Assembly: GCA_036496265.1 (NCBI GenBank)
Contig: DASXLL010000051.1
Coordinates: 1-52,768 of the forward strand
DNA from: CAYLLN01 sp036496265
GTDB taxonomy: Bacteria; Planctomycetota; Planctomycetia; Pirellulales; Pirellulaceae
Reading direction: 5' to 3'
Length of the DNA stretch: 52,768 nucleotides
Part shown: piece by piece, positions 42,243-51,567 of the stretch
How positions within the stretch are numbered: position 1 is the first letter of the stretch
Layout: every line of letters starts with the position of its first letter
The notes under the pieces: generated by a model
Seen by the model: only the letters and a program-made list of their open reading frames with translations
Database searches by the model: none
Told to the model about the DNA's origin: nothing
Translations under genes and position numbers: made by a program

Positions 42243-44468
42243 GTGCTGCATTTTTATCGCGCGTTCGTTTGCTTGCTTATTACGACTGTTATCACCGGAT
42301 GCGGTGGCTCCGGATCAAATGCCTCAATTCACAAACTTGCAAGGCGCAGAACTCCTGATGAGGACATCGAACCTGCTCCGAAAACGCCTCCGGCAGAAGC
42401 AAAGAGCGCACCAGCGGACTCGAAAACCAACAAGGCGTCGCCCGGACCAGCATCTGCAGACAAAAAAGGGCCGTCCACCGCTGCGCCATCGCCACCGCCG
42501 CCCCCACCGGCGCCAACTGTCGAGGTATCAAAACCGCCGTTGTCTCCGCCGACCGGCAGGGGGCCGATTCGTCTGGTCGTGCAGAGTGAGAAGCCAAAGG
42601 AAGCATTATCGCCCGGCGACCGCCGAGCGCGTTCTCTCGCCAATTTGGAAAAAATCGGTCGCGCACTCACTGCTTTCGTCGAAAAGCACGGGCGTTTGCC
42701 ACCGCAAGCCCTTCGCGATCCAAGCGGAAAGCAGTCGCTTTCGTGGCGCGTGGCTATTTTGCCGGAACTCGGTTATCCAGAGCTCTACGATCAATTCGAC
42801 AGCGGCGAACCCTGGACTGGTTCGCGCAACAAAGAGCTGATGCTTCAAATACCCCCGGAATTTCAATCGCCAGAGCGCTTCGATACTGCAACGAACTATT
42901 TAGCCGTCGCCGCGCCTGGCATGGCAATGGAGCCCACAGAGGGCCTCGCCATGGAGGCTGTTAAAGACGGACTTGATAATACGGTGGCCATTTTGGAGGT
43001 CGATGACGGCAGGGCAGTGCCCTGGACCATGCCCAAAGATTGGATCCCCGACCTGGAGTATCCGAGCGATCGAATCGGTGGATTACGGGCAGACGGAGCG
43101 CTGGCGGTGATGGCCAGCGGTCGCCTCGTATCCGTTCCAAACAATATCTGGGGCGCGCATTGGAGCGAGCTCTGCGCCCCCGCGGATGGCCGTGCCTTCA
43201 ATGCCTCTGCCATGCTGAAGACTCCGGCGGTCGTTCCTCCCCAGGCAGCGGCCACTGCCTCCGCGACTAAGGCATCCGTGGACACGGACGCGAAGCCCGG
43301 AATGCCTGCTACGGATGGCAGCCCCGACCCGTCCCAGGTGAATTCTGCGACGCCTACCTCAACGGCGTTTTCCTTGCCTCCGCTGCCGGACCTAAAACAT
43401 CTTCACGGCGAGCCTCAGCTTGGTAAGCGGCCGATTCCGGACGATGCTGCGCTCGCCAAATCGCGCGAATTACTGAAGGAACTATATATCCAGCCGCGGG
43501 CAGCACGTGCGACTCCCGATCGCGCGGCATTTGTGAAGCGACTGCTGGCCGACGCTGTCAGAGTCGATTCGCAGTCGCCGGACCGCTATGAAATGTTGCG
43601 AGTGGCGCGCGATGAAGCGGCGCGCTTGGGAGACGTACGGTCCGCGATTGCGGCTTGTGCCGTGCTGGAAAGGGAATATCGAGTTGAATCGATGCCGATG
43701 CGGCTAAAGGTTCTGGAGGAGCTTAAGAAGGCAGCCAAAACGCTGCAACCGGTCGACGGTGCGTTTCAAGAGGCCAGTCGTCTCACGAGGCAGGCATTCG
43801 ACGCCGACCGCTATGACATTGCCTTGGCGGCACACGAAATTCGCATCGAGTTTGGCCGCATCATAGGCGCCAAGCTGCAACCGAAACACGGTCCGGTTAA
43901 CTATCGCAAGGCGGCTCCGTTTAGCGGAACGAAGGATTCGCCTCAAGAAAAGCTGCTCAAGGCCGAGTTGGCTCGTTTGCAGCAAGAAAGCGAGTTGCTT
44001 ACTGACGCACAGACGATGCAAGAGGCGGAGCAAAAAGCACTGGCCGTTTTGGCCACAAAGCCGAGCGACCCGGATGCCTGCGAGACCGTCGGCAGATACC
44101 TCTGCTTTGTGAAGGATGAGTGGGATCTGGGTCTGCCGTTTCTCGGGCGAGCGGCTGATATCAAGTTGCGTTTTTTAGCCTCGATCGACCTGACGAAAAA
44201 TCGAACGCCGACAGAAACCTTGTCGCTCGGTGATGAATATTTCGATTTGGCGAGCGAGTTGAAGCAGCCGCAAAAACGCGGACTTCACTTGCGGGCGGCC
44301 CGGTGCTACACGGCAGCTTTGCGCGACTCAAAAGCAACGCTGGAAACATTGAAAACGAAGAGGAGATTGGAGCAAGTTGCCATGCTGTACGGCCCGCTGG
44401 AGTTCAGTCGGGTGTTTCCAAAAGAGGCAAATGAAACGACACAGCGCGCATTCAGTCTGACTGAATAG
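42243..44468 (+). CDS. Lipoprotein with a DUF1559-like domain
   Basis: A 741-residue protein. GTG 42243 is chosen because GGGGAG lies about 8 nt upstream and a clean lipoprotein signal follows (VCLLITTVITGC, lipobox ITGC, lipidated Cys about residue 20). Residues about 35-125 are low-complexity and Pro/Ala/Lys-rich (PSPPPPPPAPTVEV). A DUF1559-like domain without a prepilin helix follows (about 130-310: LANLEKIGRALTAFVEKHGRLPP, SWRVAILPELGYPELYDQFDSGEPW, GLRADGALAVMASG). A second linker and a helical, TPR-like C-terminal half (about 395-735) complete it. It is the first gene of a + strand run leading to the pseudopilin and PilM-like genes. It probably sits in a membrane facing the periplasm. 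Confidence 0.82.
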   Translation: MLHFYRAFVCLLITTVITGCGGSGSNASIHKLARRRTPDEDIEPAPKTPPAEAKSAPADSKTNKASPGPASADKKGPSTAAPSPPPPPPAPTVEVSKPPLSPPTGRGPIRLVVQSEKPKEALSPGDRRARSLANLEKIGRALTAFVEKHGRLPPQALRDPSGKQSLSWRVAILPELGYPELYDQFDSGEPWTGSRNKELMLQIPPEFQSPERFDTATNYLAVAAPGMAMEPTEGLAMEAVKDGLDNTVAILEVDDGRAVPWTMPKDWIPDLEYPSDRIGGLRADGALAVMASGRLVSVPNNIWGAHWSELCAPADGRAFNASAMLKTPAVVPPQAAATASATKASVDTDAKPGMPATDGSPDPSQVNSATPTSTAFSLPPLPDLKHLHGEPQLGKRPIPDDAALAKSRELLKELYIQPRAARATPDRAAFVKRLLADAVRVDSQSPDRYEMLRVARDEAARLGDVRSAIAACAVLEREYRVESMPMRLKVLEELKKAAKTLQPVDGAFQEASRLTRQAFDADRYDIALAAHEIRIEFGRIIGAKLQPKHGPVNYRKAAPFSGTKDSPQEKLLKAELARLQQESELLTDAQTMQEAEQKALAVLATKPSDPDACETVGRYLCFVKDEWDLGLPFLGRAADIKLRFLASIDLTKNRTPTETLSLGDEYFDLASELKQPQKRGLHLRAARCYTAALRDSKATLETLKTKRRLEQVAMLYGPLEFSRVFPKEANETTQRAFSLTE

Positions 44469-44692
44469 AGCTCATCGGCCCGCACTTGTCATGAAAATCC
44501 AGTTGCGTCGCGACTCAATGCCTGACGCACGGCGGTAGTCTTCATCGTTTTTTCACACAACGTCCATCGAATTCTTACTGCTCCGTTATCCGACCTTCAT
44601 ATTCATTTCGACACTGACAGCACTCCGCGAAATCGCATCTCAGAGCCTGGGCTGTAACTCGCGTCGAAGTGCTCCAACCGAGTAAATCGAGC

Positions 44693-45853
44693 ATGACATC
44701 GAACAACGATTGGGTAAAGCGAAACTCTCGGCGATACGTCGCAGGCTTTACGCTCGTCGAAATGCTGACCGTGATTGCCATTATTGGCATCTTGGTGTCC
44801 TTGCTGATGCCGGCGATCAATGCGGCCCGCGAGGCAGCGCGCCAGGCCGCCTGCACGAACAACCTGCGCCAGCTCGGCTTGGCTCTGCAGACGCATTCCA
44901 CAGCGACGAGCGACAAGTTGTGCTCGGGAGCATTCGACTGGCTGAAAGATGGTGCAATTACCGATCTGAGTTGGGTTGGCGACATGGTGAAGCAAGGTGT
45001 TCCCGTCGGAAAAATGCTGTGCGCCAGCAATCCGGGCCGCGCGGCGGAAGTCTATAACGATCTCCTCAATACCGATGCTTCCGGTTTCGCCGCCAACACG
45101 TGCCTCAATATGCTCGGCTCTGCGGCGAGCACGAATCCCGACGGTTCGGCGCGCATGAATCCGTGCCGAGCGATTGCCACGACGTCGGCCCTGGCCAGCG
45201 GATCAAGCTCGCAGCGTACGGATTTCGTGGATTCAGAAATTCTCAAGGAGTTTTACAACACCAACTACACGGCTTCTTGGTGGCTCGTCCGCAGTGAGGC
45301 CCGGCTCAGCTTGGGCATTCCTCAGAAAGTGATCTCCGCCTGCGGCGGGAGTTCCGGCGGCAGCCCGCTCACGAGCCGCAATAATACGCTCGGCCCGCTA
45401 ACCCGATCGAAGCTCGATTCGTCGCAGGTGCCTTCGAGCATTGTGCCACTGTTGGGCGACGGGGGTATGTCCGATCAGACGCTTGTCACGGCTGTCGGCG
45501 ATCTTGCGGCGGGGACGCCGCTCGTGGAATCGATGACGGTTGGGCCGGTGCTCACGAGTGATGGAACCGGGTATGGAAGTGCTTTTAAAGTTCCCACCAC
45601 TGTGACGAACGCAAACTGGTGGACGGCTTGGAGCGGGTCCGTGGCTCAGGATTACCGAAACTTTGGCACACCGCATCGCGGGCAAACGGTGATTGCGTTT
45701 GCCGACGGCAGCGTGCGGCCGTTAAAGGACAAGAACAAAGACGGCTTGCTGAACAATGGCTTCAGCGCCGCTGGAGGCTTCCTCGACACCACAGTCGAAA
45801 TCAACAAGGACGAGATTTACAGCTTGTACTCGCTAAGCGCGAAACTCAGATAA
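44693..45853 (+). CDS. DUF1559 pseudopilin-like protein
   Basis: A 386-residue protein. ATG 44693 is used; a GTG at 44669 is also open. The prepilin signature is YVAGFTLVEMLTVIAIIGIL at about residues 15-34, followed by LLMPAINAAREAARQ. The body has many Cys (CTNNLRQ, CSGAFDW, CASNPGR, CLNMLG, CRAIATT) and the late DUF1559 signature GTPHRGQTVIAFADGSVRPL. It shares landmarks such as NTLGPLTR with the next gene but few long identical blocks, so they are paralogues. A 257-bp spacer with an inverted repeat separates them. The body is long compared with many pseudopilins; it may form a surface structure. Confidence 0.92.
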   Translation: MTSNNDWVKRNSRRYVAGFTLVEMLTVIAIIGILVSLLMPAINAAREAARQAACTNNLRQLGLALQTHSTATSDKLCSGAFDWLKDGAITDLSWVGDMVKQGVPVGKMLCASNPGRAAEVYNDLLNTDASGFAANTCLNMLGSAASTNPDGSARMNPCRAIATTSALASGSSSQRTDFVDSEILKEFYNTNYTASWWLVRSEARLSLGIPQKVISACGGSSGGSPLTSRNNTLGPLTRSKLDSSQVPSSIVPLLGDGGMSDQTLVTAVGDLAAGTPLVESMTVGPVLTSDGTGYGSAFKVPTTVTNANWWTAWSGSVAQDYRNFGTPHRGQTVIAFADGSVRPLKDKNKDGLLNNGFSAAGGFLDTTVEINKDEIYSLYSLSAKLR

Positions 45854-45941
45854 GCGAAATATTCGCGAACAAGCTTTCTTGGAATGAAAGGAGGTCGGTC
45901 CCAGAAAAATCGAACCAGGAAACTCTATCGCGGCCCCGCGA

Positions 45942-46014
45942 AAGGTGAGCCGCCAGCTGCTGAACCAACAGCAGCGATTGAAAACAGACGCCAGGGCGAG
46001 CCGCCTCTCACCTT
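45942..46014. repeat. Inverted repeat between the two DUF1559 genes
   Basis: AAGGTGAG (45942-45949) and CTCACCTT (46007-46014) form perfect 8-bp arms, each followed or preceded by GCCGCC-type sequence, around a 57-bp centre with a smaller CAGCTGCTG/CAGCAG pairing. No U-tract follows. It could be an attenuating hairpin or mRNA-processing site between the genes. Confidence 0.55.
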
Positions 46015-46110
46015 GGCATCACACACACGGTCATTCTAAGTACGGAAAAGAGCTTGGGATAGTTCAGAACATCAAATCTTGTCAACTCGGACTTTACTTG
46101 GAGATATAGG

Positions 46111-47451
46111 ATGAAGAAGCGTGGTTTCACACTCGTCGAGTTGCTGGTGGTCATCGCGATCATCGGCATTCTCGTCGCGCTTTTGCTGCCGGCGATTGCG
46201 AAGGCCCGCGAGGCCGCCCGGAACGCCTCCTGCAAGAACAATTTGCGCCAATTCGGCATGGGTTTGCACCTGTTTGCCGATAAGGATCCTGCCGGTCGCT
46301 TTTGCACTGGCGCCTCGGATAATCAACGTGACGGATGCATGGATTCGTTCGGCTGGGTCGCCGACCTAGTCAATATGGGCGCTGCCAAGCCGGGCGAAAT
46401 GCTCTGCCCGAGCAGTCCAATGCTTGGCCCCGAGAAGCTCAACGACTTCTACGGCAGTCCTACCAGCAGCACCTCCAAGGGTGACGGTTGGGACAAGCTG
46501 CCCAGTTTTGTTGCTGGCACGGGTACGGACCGCAATACGTACGGCATCTGCGGCTCCAGCACCTACAAATCGGGGGCGACGAATGGTAGCGGTGGCTATG
46601 CCGGCACTGCCGACACGACTCCCGGCCGTGGCGTCGTCGCCTCGTGGGCGATTATTGCCGACGGCTATAACACGAACTACATGAACCATTGGTTCTTGGT
46701 TCGCACGGCGCCCTTGACCGCGGTTGGCACGGGCACTCCCCCGAGCGTCATTACGAAGACAATCTCGACCGGCACCGATACGAGTTCAGGCCATAAGGGG
46801 CTTACCAACACTCTCGGCCCGCTAACCCGCCGGATCGCCGAAAGCGCTGCTGTGCCGACCTCATCGATCGCCCTGCTTGGCGATTCGATGCCGGGCGACA
46901 TCGACGAAGCCACTCTGGCTTATGAAGCTTCCCAGCGCAAGGGGGACTTCATCAACACCGCGCTTGGCACCTCAATCGACAAGCTGTGGATCGCGCAGGG
47001 CTCGCTGCTCTGTGAGGCGTTCAGCGATGGTCCCGCCTACTGGGACGGCACCAGCGCTATCAAGCTGATGTCCAAGGGCACCGCGGTGGATTTCCAAATG
47101 GGTTGTGATATTGCCGGCAACTGCGGCAAGCCGCTCGGGGCGGCCGGGTTGACGACCGACGGGTCGCAGAGCTTCATGCAGGATACGCGCGACTTCTACG
47201 CCGCCCACGGCGGCGGTGGCAAGGGCTCGACCTGCAACGTGCTGATGGCCGACGGCTCGGTGAAGACCTTCACCGACACCAACGGCGACAGCTATTTGAA
47301 TCCGGGCTTCCCAGTTAGCCTGGGTTCGACGGCCACCGCCACGCAGCTCGACAGCATCGGCATTCGCGACGGCGTGACTGAGCTGCAGCGCGGCGAAATG
47401 TTTAACGGCGTGTTCCTGATGCGCATTAACAAGGGCAAGCAGGAGCTGTAA
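46111..47451 (+). CDS. DUF1559 pseudopilin-like protein
   Basis: A 446-residue protein with a very short, strong prepilin leader: MKKRGFTLVELLVVIAIIGI then LVALLLPAIAKAREAARN. A weak GGAGATATAGG lies upstream. The body has conserved Cys (CKNNLRQFGMGLHLFADKD, CTGASDNQRDGCMDSFGW, CPSSPMLG, CGSSTY) and the motif SIALLGDSMPGDID. The C-terminus (AHGGGGKGSTCNVLMADGSV) is the DUF1559 end signature. It is longer than the upstream paralogue and shares its TLGPLTR landmark. The pair was probably made by duplication and then diverged. Predicted location: cell surface or secretion pseudopilus. Confidence 0.94.
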   Translation: MKKRGFTLVELLVVIAIIGILVALLLPAIAKAREAARNASCKNNLRQFGMGLHLFADKDPAGRFCTGASDNQRDGCMDSFGWVADLVNMGAAKPGEMLCPSSPMLGPEKLNDFYGSPTSSTSKGDGWDKLPSFVAGTGTDRNTYGICGSSTYKSGATNGSGGYAGTADTTPGRGVVASWAIIADGYNTNYMNHWFLVRTAPLTAVGTGTPPSVITKTISTGTDTSSGHKGLTNTLGPLTRRIAESAAVPTSSIALLGDSMPGDIDEATLAYEASQRKGDFINTALGTSIDKLWIAQGSLLCEAFSDGPAYWDGTSAIKLMSKGTAVDFQMGCDIAGNCGKPLGAAGLTTDGSQSFMQDTRDFYAAHGGGGKGSTCNVLMADGSVKTFTDTNGDSYLNPGFPVSLGSTATATQLDSIGIRDGVTELQRGEMFNGVFLMRINKGKQEL

Positions 47452-47590
47452 AGCCGACTGGCTTTACCACGACAGACGATTTACCAGCCCTCATTGGCAA
47501 ATTGGGGCAGGAACTACGTTTTGGGCGGTGGGCGCGAACCTTGTGTTTGCGCCCACCGCGGCTTTCTTAATACTTGGCGTAGCAGGGGGA

Positions 47591-48802
47591 ATGGAGATGG
47601 TTTGGCGCACGTTTTGGACTGCTTTTGCGGTAATGGCGGTGATGGTCGTCAGCGGCGTGGCAATGGCTTGGTCGGCAACCTTCCTCTTTACGCATCCGGG
47701 CGCACGCGATGTCCGCGTTGTGATTGATCGCCGGACTGGCGGTGCCATTGTCGCTGCTTTTGCTGCTCCAGAGTCCGGAATCAAACTGATCAAGCCGGAG
47801 CCGCGGGCCGAGGCGCCGGAGAGAGATTTTGACTTCGGCCTTTTGGACCCGGGCATTTCCGGAAAGCATGCGTTTGCGATCAAGAACACGGGTGATGAGA
47901 CTCTCGAGCTCAAGCTCGGCGGCACGACTTGCAAGTGTACGATTAGCGGCGTCAGCGACAGCCGAGTGTCGCCCGGCAAGAGCGCGACGATGACGATGGA
48001 ATGGAACACAGGCCGCTATGATCCCAAATTCGCTCAGTCGGCGATGATCCTTACGAATGATCCGTTGCACAAGCAAATTGAATTCACCGTGAAGGGACAA
48101 ATTCGCGCTCTGGTTACCACGGAACCGAAAGAAGTCACCCTGCCCACGATTGTCCCATGTCAACATGGCGAAGGCGAAGTCGTTGTTTATTCCCAAATGT
48201 GGCCGGACTTCGAAATCACGGGAGCGAGCTCGCAGCTTGGGAACCTGGAGTGGACCGCTGAGCCAATCTCCGATCCGCCGGCGCATTTATCGGCTTCCAG
48301 CGCCAAGCTGGTTAAGTTCCGCTTTGACAGCCCGGTCCCGTTTGGATCCTTTCACGAGCAGATTCGGCTCGACATCAAGCCGGAAGGCGACGCCGAATCG
48401 ATGCATCATCAATACGTGAATGTTAGCGGCCAGGCGCTTCGTCGCCTGTCGTTCTACGGACAGGCCATTGATGGAAACGGCGTTGTCGAATTCGGAAATC
48501 TGACGGAAGGTAATGGCAAACGCATCAAGATCATCGCGAAGGTCCGCGATACCGACCTGGTCATTTCACAGCCGGACGTTCAAGTTTTCCCGGAGTTCTT
48601 GAAGGCCGAGTTTCGCCGGCACGAGGGGGAGGCCAAAGGGCTCTACGAGTTGATCCTAGAATTGCCTAGCGATTTGCCACCCTGCCAGTACAACAGCGAC
48701 CCGGTAGGCCGCGTGAAGATCGATACACACCATCCCCGGATTGGCGAGATCCAGTTGTTGGTCCAGTTTGCCGTGGTGCCACGGCGATCGCTCGCTGATT
48801 GA
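47591..48802 (+). CDS. Membrane-anchored DUF1573 protein
   Basis: A 403-residue protein by the ATG 47591 start (ATG 47597 is equally possible; AGGGGG at about 47582 fits 47597 slightly better; the frame is open from GTG 47528). A transmembrane helix (FWTAFAVMAVMVVSGVAMAW) comes first, then a DUF1573 (Ig-like) region (about 80-190) with FDFGLLDPGISGKHAFAIKNTGDETLEL and TTCKCTISG, the usual Cys pair. Another Ig-like half follows (about 200-395). DUF1573 proteins are widespread in planctomycetes and Bacteroidetes, function unknown. It lies between the pseudopilins and the PilM-like gene, suggesting an envelope role at the base of the same machinery. Confidence 0.87.
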   Translation: MEMVWRTFWTAFAVMAVMVVSGVAMAWSATFLFTHPGARDVRVVIDRRTGGAIVAAFAAPESGIKLIKPEPRAEAPERDFDFGLLDPGISGKHAFAIKNTGDETLELKLGGTTCKCTISGVSDSRVSPGKSATMTMEWNTGRYDPKFAQSAMILTNDPLHKQIEFTVKGQIRALVTTEPKEVTLPTIVPCQHGEGEVVVYSQMWPDFEITGASSQLGNLEWTAEPISDPPAHLSASSAKLVKFRFDSPVPFGSFHEQIRLDIKPEGDAESMHHQYVNVSGQALRRLSFYGQAIDGNGVVEFGNLTEGNGKRIKIIAKVRDTDLVISQPDVQVFPEFLKAEFRRHEGEAKGLYELILELPSDLPPCQYNSDPVGRVKIDTHHPRIGEIQLLVQFAVVPRRSLAD

Positions 48803-48853
48803 GTTTGCGCGGCGCGTGATTTCGCAAGTGCATTCCACGAACGAGGACGAGGG

Positions 48854-51364
48854 ATGGTTTCCGCAGAGCTAGAGTTTGACCCCTACTTGCAATGGCTCAA
48901 CGTGGCGCCGGGGTCGCGGCCGCCGAGTCCCTATCAAATTCTGGGACTGCGGTCGCTGGAATCCGACGCCAATCTGATCCGCCTGGCTTACATCCAGCAA
49001 GACTCGGCCCTGAGCCGAGTCGTTTTGAATCCAACCGATCGCGCGCCCTGGGAGCGAATTCGCCGCGAGCTTGACGCCGCATACGCACTGCTCACTGATC
49101 CAGAGCGTAAAGCCGTTTTGGACGCTTCGCTGCGCCGCAAAAATGGCGTCGCTTCCAGTCTGAAACCGGCCTCCGGTGGAAATGGTGACGGCGCAGCCGC
49201 GCCGGGGGCGGTGGATGGCGTTACCTGCTGCCAATGCCAGCGGCCGAATCCGACGGAACGCGAATTCTGCGGCGGCTGTGGCCAGCCGCTGTGGGATAAG
49301 TGCCCCAAGTGTGGCGGCCGCTGTGCCGCGGAGGAGCGATTTTGCGGCGCGTGCGGCGCCAACGTCGCGGCGAGCTGGGAAGAAGAGCGGCGGCGGTGCG
49401 AGATGCAAATTGAGGAAGGCTTGGCACTGGCGGCGAAGCATCATTTCGACCCGGCGCTGCGCATACTGCTGGGAATTGCCCAGCTGACCGATCCGCGACT
49501 GAAAATCTATGCGGCGCGAGCCGTTCAGGCCCTCGAAGATATTGAAAAGCAGCATCAAGCAGAAGTCGCGCAGGCCAAAGCGACGCTGGAACTGGCGCTC
49601 AAGTGCTTCTCGGTCAACTCCTTCGAGAAGGCCCAGAGCGCGCTCGAAGAAACTCCGCACCCCCTGCGAACGAAGGAGCATGACGCGCTCTTGGAGCGAG
49701 CCCGCTCTTGCCGCCAGGAAATCCTCACGTTGGGTGGCGAGATTCGCACGCTCGTCGAAGAAAAACGAGTTTCCGAGCTCGCTCCAAAACTCGAGCGGCT
49801 GCTGGCTCTGCGGCCCAATCATACCCAGGCGATGGAAATCGCCACGCAGCTGCGGGACCGTTCGATTAAGTCGGCCAAGCTGCGGCTGTCGCGACACGAA
49901 TACCAGGAGGCGTTCGAGCAACTGACGTATGTTCCGTCGGTCGCTATCACGGACGAGGTGGAAAAACTGCGCGACACTTCTGGCGAGCTGGCCGCCATTT
50001 TCGCCGCCGTGCAAAATGGCGCGCTGGCCGAGCCGGCGCTCGTTCGATTGGCGGAAAAGCTTTGCACAATCGCCCCGTCGAACGAAAAAGCGGCAAAACT
50101 GCGCGACCAGTTGGTCGAGCGAGCCAAGAAAAAACCCGCCAGCCCGCGGCTGTGGGTCGGTAATTGGGCGCCATTGCCGACACGAACGTATCTCGATGCT
50201 CCCGTTGATGTGCTGGCCTATTTTTCGCGCGCGAAGGCCGCGAGCGACAAGGTGGCTCAAGTGCTTGCGGAGCATCCCTGCCAGTTTTTCACGGCGCTGG
50301 GGCTTGCTCTGCAGGCATTCGAACGAGCGGCGATCGATGCCGACATCACGCCGCGCGACAAGTCGGGGGTTTTCAGCAAGCTGACTGGTCTCGGTCTGGG
50401 TCGGCGTTTGCCGAGTGCAGGCTGGGGAATCGACCTCGACGAAACCGCGCTCAAAGCGATCAAGCTTTCTGTCTCGGGAAAGGACGAAATCAAGGTTGAG
50501 GCCGCCGAGTTCATTGGCCGCGCCGGTGGTCCAGCGAAAAACAGTGGTCCAGCGGAAAACAGCACCGAGACCGCGGCAGGCGATGCCGTTCGTCAAACGC
50601 TGGCCACGTTTGTCGAGCGCACGGGGGAGATCAAGGGCGTCCCCGTGTGCGTCGGGCTGCCCGGCAGTCGCGTGCTCGGCCGGTTTTGCGAGCTGCCGCC
50701 GATGCCCGCGAAAAAAGTTCCCGACTCAGTGCAATATGAAGCTCGTCACCAGCTTCCTATCGACCTGGAAGAGCTGTGTTGGTCGTATTCGCTCCTTGAT
50801 CCTCAAGACGGTAAAGTGGCCGAAAAGCAGCCGCGGCCCTTTATGCTGCAAGCCTGCCGCGAAGCCCATGTCCGCGGACGGATCGCCCAGTTCAAAGAAG
50901 CCGGCATCCCGGTCGATTGCGTTCAGAACGATTGCCTCGCGCTGCACAACGCGATTGTGTTCGAGTTTTCCGAGGGCGCGGAGGTGCTTGCTAGAGGGGA
51001 TGCTGCGCTCGCGACGATCGATTTCAACGCCACCGGCGCGAATCTCGTAGTTAGCTCCGCGCGCCACGTCTGGTTTCGCTCATTTGGCAGCGGCAGCACT
51101 GAGATATGCCGCGAGCTGATGCGCGAGGAGCAATTGACGCTCGACCAGGCGGAAGATGTGCTGCGCCGGCCGCATCGGGCCCGCCGCTATCGGGCCTGGG
51201 TCGAAGCGGTTGAACCCTACTTACAGCAGCTTGCCAATGAGGTCCAACGCTCGCTGGTTACCTATCGCAAGTCTTCGCCGAACCATCCCATCAAGCATGT
51301 TTATGGCCTAGGCGCCTCCTTCAACATCCTCGGCCTGTTGCGGCATCTGCGAACGGGAAAGTAA
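48854..51364 (+). CDS. J-like domain + zinc ribbons + PilM-like protein, 3' end damaged
   Basis: An 836-residue protein with an unusual layout. Residues about 25-95 form a DnaJ-like helical domain (SPYQILGLRSLESDANLIRLAY... AYALLTDPERKAVLDAS), but the HPD motif is absent. Residues 125-168 form a double zinc ribbon (CCQCQRPNPTEREFCGGCG, KCPKCGGRCAAEERFCGACG). Residues about 180-440 are TPR-like/coiled helices. From about 523 a PilM-type actin-like fold begins (GWGIDLDETALKAIKLSV... QYEARHQLPIDLEELCWSY). The gene stops at LLRHLRTGK, before the final strands of a PilM domain; a -1 frame continues to 51540. It fits a cytoplasmic assembly factor for the pseudopilins; ATP or nucleotide binding is not tested. 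Confidence 0.85.
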   Translation: MVSAELEFDPYLQWLNVAPGSRPPSPYQILGLRSLESDANLIRLAYIQQDSALSRVVLNPTDRAPWERIRRELDAAYALLTDPERKAVLDASLRRKNGVASSLKPASGGNGDGAAAPGAVDGVTCCQCQRPNPTEREFCGGCGQPLWDKCPKCGGRCAAEERFCGACGANVAASWEEERRRCEMQIEEGLALAAKHHFDPALRILLGIAQLTDPRLKIYAARAVQALEDIEKQHQAEVAQAKATLELALKCFSVNSFEKAQSALEETPHPLRTKEHDALLERARSCRQEILTLGGEIRTLVEEKRVSELAPKLERLLALRPNHTQAMEIATQLRDRSIKSAKLRLSRHEYQEAFEQLTYVPSVAITDEVEKLRDTSGELAAIFAAVQNGALAEPALVRLAEKLCTIAPSNEKAAKLRDQLVERAKKKPASPRLWVGNWAPLPTRTYLDAPVDVLAYFSRAKAASDKVAQVLAEHPCQFFTALGLALQAFERAAIDADITPRDKSGVFSKLTGLGLGRRLPSAGWGIDLDETALKAIKLSVSGKDEIKVEAAEFIGRAGGPAKNSGPAENSTETAAGDAVRQTLATFVERTGEIKGVPVCVGLPGSRVLGRFCELPPMPAKKVPDSVQYEARHQLPIDLEELCWSYSLLDPQDGKVAEKQPRPFMLQACREAHVRGRIAQFKEAGIPVDCVQNDCLALHNAIVFEFSEGAEVLARGDAALATIDFNATGANLVVSSARHVWFRSFGSGSTEICRELMREEQLTLDQAEDVLRRPHRARRYRAWVEAVEPYLQQLANEVQRSLVTYRKSSPNHPIKHVYGLGASFNILGLLRHLRTGK

Positions 51365-51540
51365 TCGCTGAGATTTCGACCATCTGGGCCGTTCCCAAAA
51401 TATCTTCTCTCCGCAATTTTGCGCGCTGGGACGCCGAAGGCAAAATTGATTTCGCCGTCGGCAATTTTTCCTGGAGGCGGTCGCAGCGGTTTGGCGACGC
51501 GGCGACGCTGTGGAAAAATCTCGGTAGCGGTGCGGATTAA
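51361..51540 (+). pseudogene. Probable detached 3' end of the PilM-like gene
   Basis: In the -1 frame relative to the PilM-like gene, a frame runs from GTA 51361 to TAA 51538-51540 without a stop and reads ...WAVPKISSLRNFARWDAEGK then IDFAVGNFSW. This fits the missing PilM C-terminus (a Leu/Pro-rich strand, then the GN/AxGL-like segment), so a one-base deletion near 51360 is likely. The match is by pattern only, and the last part degrades. Confidence 0.4.
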
Positions 51541-51567
51541 ATGACTAACGCCCTGGCCGCAAACTTC

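Noticed and set aside
47450..47465. Hairpin AAAGCC-GACT-GGCTTT at the end of the second pseudopilin gene as terminator
   Set aside because: Only a 6-bp stem and no U-tract after it; too weak to list as a terminator.
48869..50596. 575-codon minus-strand frame opposite the PilM-like gene
   Set aside because: Sense strand has zinc ribbons, J-like and PilM-like features; antisense is a shadow.
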